Source: Methylosinus sp. C49 (lineage in GTDB: Bacteria; Pseudomonadota; Alphaproteobacteria; Rhizobiales; Beijerinckiaceae). From it: a stretch of 64,000 bases of DNA. The position numbers were made by a program, and so were the translations under genes. Numbering within the stretch: position 1 is the stretch's first letter; each line of letters starts with the position of its first letter. This document shows, piece after piece, positions 62,741-64,000 of the stretch. Below the pieces are notes generated by a model. The model ran no database searches. It was not told the DNA's origin and was given only the letters and a program-made list of their open reading frames with translations. The stretch spans positions 114,245 through 178,244 of the forward strand of contig NZ_AP022335.1 of assembly GCF_009936375.1 (NCBI RefSeq). The letters are read 5' to 3'.

Positions 62741-63082
62741 TCAGCCGACCTCCGCCGCGACAAGTCCGAGCGCGCGTTCGGGGCACGCCACGACGCACAG
62801 GCCGCAGGCCCGGCAGGCGTCGGCCTTGGGGGTGAAGACCGTTTTTCGCCCATGCGCCCAAGACTTCATCCGCGCGAGCAGCGGCATAGCGTCGAAGGTT
62901 TCATCGGGCAGACGGCCGAGCTCGAACACGCCATATGGACAGACTTCGATGCAATCGCCCTTGCCTTCGCAGCGGCGCGGGTCGACCTCGGGGCGATATG
63001 CGCCCGGTTCCGCCTTGCATGCCTCGCCTGGCCGGTCGGGGTGGGCGGCGGCCCGTCTCACTTTTATAGGATTGGTGCTCAC
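62741..63082 (-). CDS. 7Fe-type ferredoxin
   Basis: 113 residues. 'CEGKGDCIEVCP' (three-Cys motif) and 'CRACGLCVVACP' (four-Cys [4Fe-4S] motif) flank the linker 'KSWAHGRKT' that also occurs in the ferredoxin at 46944. First gene of the leftward ferredoxin-pirin-DoxX operon and divergent from a LysR gene. It would supply electrons to an unidentified partner. Confidence 0.9.
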   Translation of the reverse strand: MSTNPIKVRRAAAHPDRPGEACKAEPGAYRPEVDPRRCEGKGDCIEVCPYGVFELGRLPDETFDAMPLLARMKSWAHGRKTVFTPKADACRACGLCVVACPERALGLVAAEVG

Positions 63083-63209
63083 CGGGCTTTCTCCTGAGGA
63101 TCGACGGCGCGCTCCCGACGATGTGTCGAGGCGGAGGGTTTCATCGCCGCCGGCCTCCGCAGCGCGGGGGCGTCGACGCGCCGACGCCCTCAGAGATATG
63201 CGTTTGCCT

Positions 63210-63221
63210 TACATCGATGTA
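63210..63221. promoter_or_regulatory. Palindrome TACATCGATGTA between the LysR and ferredoxin genes
   Basis: Perfect 12-bp palindrome in the A+T-rich part of the divergent promoter region, 41 bp before the LysR start. It holds a T-N10-A core, one base short of the T-N11-A of LysR sites. Candidate operator only. Confidence 0.4.
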
Positions 63222-63261
63222 GCCTATATATTTCGATACAATCCATCTAGTAATCGGATAC

Positions 63262-64000
63262 ATGCTCGACAGCGTCTCTCTGGATCAGCTTCGCACTTTC
63301 ATCGCCGCGGCCGACGAAGGCAGCTTCTCGGCGGCAGGGCGGAGGCTCGGCCGCGCGCAGTCGGTGGTCAGCCAGACGCTCGCCAATCTCGAAGGCCAGC
63401 TCGGCGTGCGGCTGTTCGAGCGCAAAGGCCGCTACCCGCAACTGACCGCCGAGGGAAAGGCGTTGTTGTCGGAAGCCCGCTCCGTCGCCGCGAGCATGGA
63501 TTTGTTCAAAGCCCGAGCGCGACGGTTCGCCGGCGGGCTCGAGCCCGAGCTGAGCGTCATCGTCAATGTGCTGTTCCCGACCGAAACGCTGACCCGCGCC
63601 GTTGTGGACTTCCAAGCCGAGTTTCCAGACACGCCATTGCGGATCGCCGTGGAAGGATTGGGGGCCGTCATCGATTCCGTTCTCGGCCGCCTTTGCTCCT
63701 TCGGCATTCGCGGTCCCTTGGCGATCGGCCATCCTGAGCTCGCCAGCGAGGCTCTGCTCGACATCCGCTATGTGATGGTCGCATCGTCTCGCCACCCATT
63801 GGCGGCACACCGCGGCGCGATCCCGACAAAGGAGCTCGCACGGCATGTGCAGCTCGTCTTGAGCGATCGCTCTCGGATGACGGAAGGGCGGGATTTCCGT
63901 GTATTCTCCGAAAAGACGTGGCGTCTTTCCGACCTCGGCGTGAAGCATGCGTTCTTGCGTGCGGGGCTCGGCTGGGGAGGCATGCCGTTCGACTTCGTCG
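63262..64000 (+). CDS. LysR-family regulator, 3' end beyond the window
   Basis: At least 246 residues, open to the window end. The HTH is 'SFSAAGRRLGRAQSVVSQTL' with the following 'GVRLFERKGRYPQLTAEGK'; the effector domain begins 'LSVIVNVLFPTETLTRAVV'. It lacks only the final part of a normal ~300-residue LysR. Divergent from the ferredoxin-pirin-DoxX operon, its probable target; 179 bp separate the start codons. Confidence 0.9.
   Translation, partial: MLDSVSLDQLRTFIAAADEGSFSAAGRRLGRAQSVVSQTLANLEGQLGVRLFERKGRYPQLTAEGKALLSEARSVAASMDLFKARARRFAGGLEPELSVIVNVLFPTETLTRAVVDFQAEFPDTPLRIAVEGLGAVIDSVLGRLCSFGIRGPLAIGHPELASEALLDIRYVMVASSRHPLAAHRGAIPTKELARHVQLVLSDRSRMTEGRDFRVFSEKTWRLSDLGVKHAFLRAGLGWGGMPFDFV

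Overview
The window looks like chromosomal DNA of a methylotrophic alphaproteobacterium, most like the methanotroph genera Methylosinus or Methylocystis. The grounds are high GC with strongly GC-biased third codon positions, a lanthanide-type (XoxF-like) PQQ alcohol dehydrogenase, a compact type II secretion (T2SS) operon and alphaproteobacterial-style regulators. The genus is an inference; no rRNA or other phylogenetic marker is present, and I saw no tRNA, CRISPR array, complete insertion sequence or prophage.

Layout: 1-3.9 kb holds the 5' end of a TonB receptor, a divergent OmpR-type two-component pair and a small membrane protein with a degenerate CDP-alcohol phosphotransferase motif. 4.0-9.0 kb is a two-partner secretion pair (exoprotein then transporter). 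9.6-12.9 kb holds a solitary ModA-like binding protein and a TPR/GT41 O-GlcNAc-transferase-like enzyme. 13.1-23.5 kb is a T2SS locus (gspE-F-G-H-I-J-K-L-M and a GspC-like gene leftward, gspD rightward). 23.8-29.9 kb is an exopolysaccharide-type group (flippase, three glycosyltransferases, Tat-exported GH10). 30.4-35.6 kb is a TetR-controlled RND efflux cassette that sits inside a decayed copy of a block found intact at 59.3-61.5 kb. 36.9-40.9 kb is a carbamoyltransferase / DUF5989 / SxtJ / SGNH cassette.

41.2-51.3 kb contains an acyl-CoA-ligase-like enzyme with a truncated haem-oxygenase-like partner, a second OmpR-type two-component system, a DoxX/LysR/ferredoxin module, an acyltransferase, a methyltransferase, a thermostable-haemolysin family protein and a short-chain dehydrogenase. 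Three promoters here (AMP ligase, methyltransferase, haemolysin) share the same arrangement GTAAG-N6-GTAAG-N10-CATC, which suggests one response regulator controls them. 51.5 kb is soxR, divergent from the dehydrogenase, with a SoxR box inside a 19-bp promoter spacer. 52.4-56.3 kb is an AaeXAB-like efflux operon with a divergent TetR gene and a perfect palindromic operator. 56.6-58.5 kb is the xoxF-like gene. 59.3-64 kb is an NmrA-type reductase, an exported protein whose predicted mature end starts with His, a second DoxX / pirin / ferredoxin operon and a divergent LysR gene that runs off the window.

Relics are a notable theme: broken copies of a DoxX gene, an NmrA-type gene, a class III aminotransferase and the tail of a TonB receptor mark repeated rearrangement. 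All functions are inferred from sequence features read by eye; no database search was possible.
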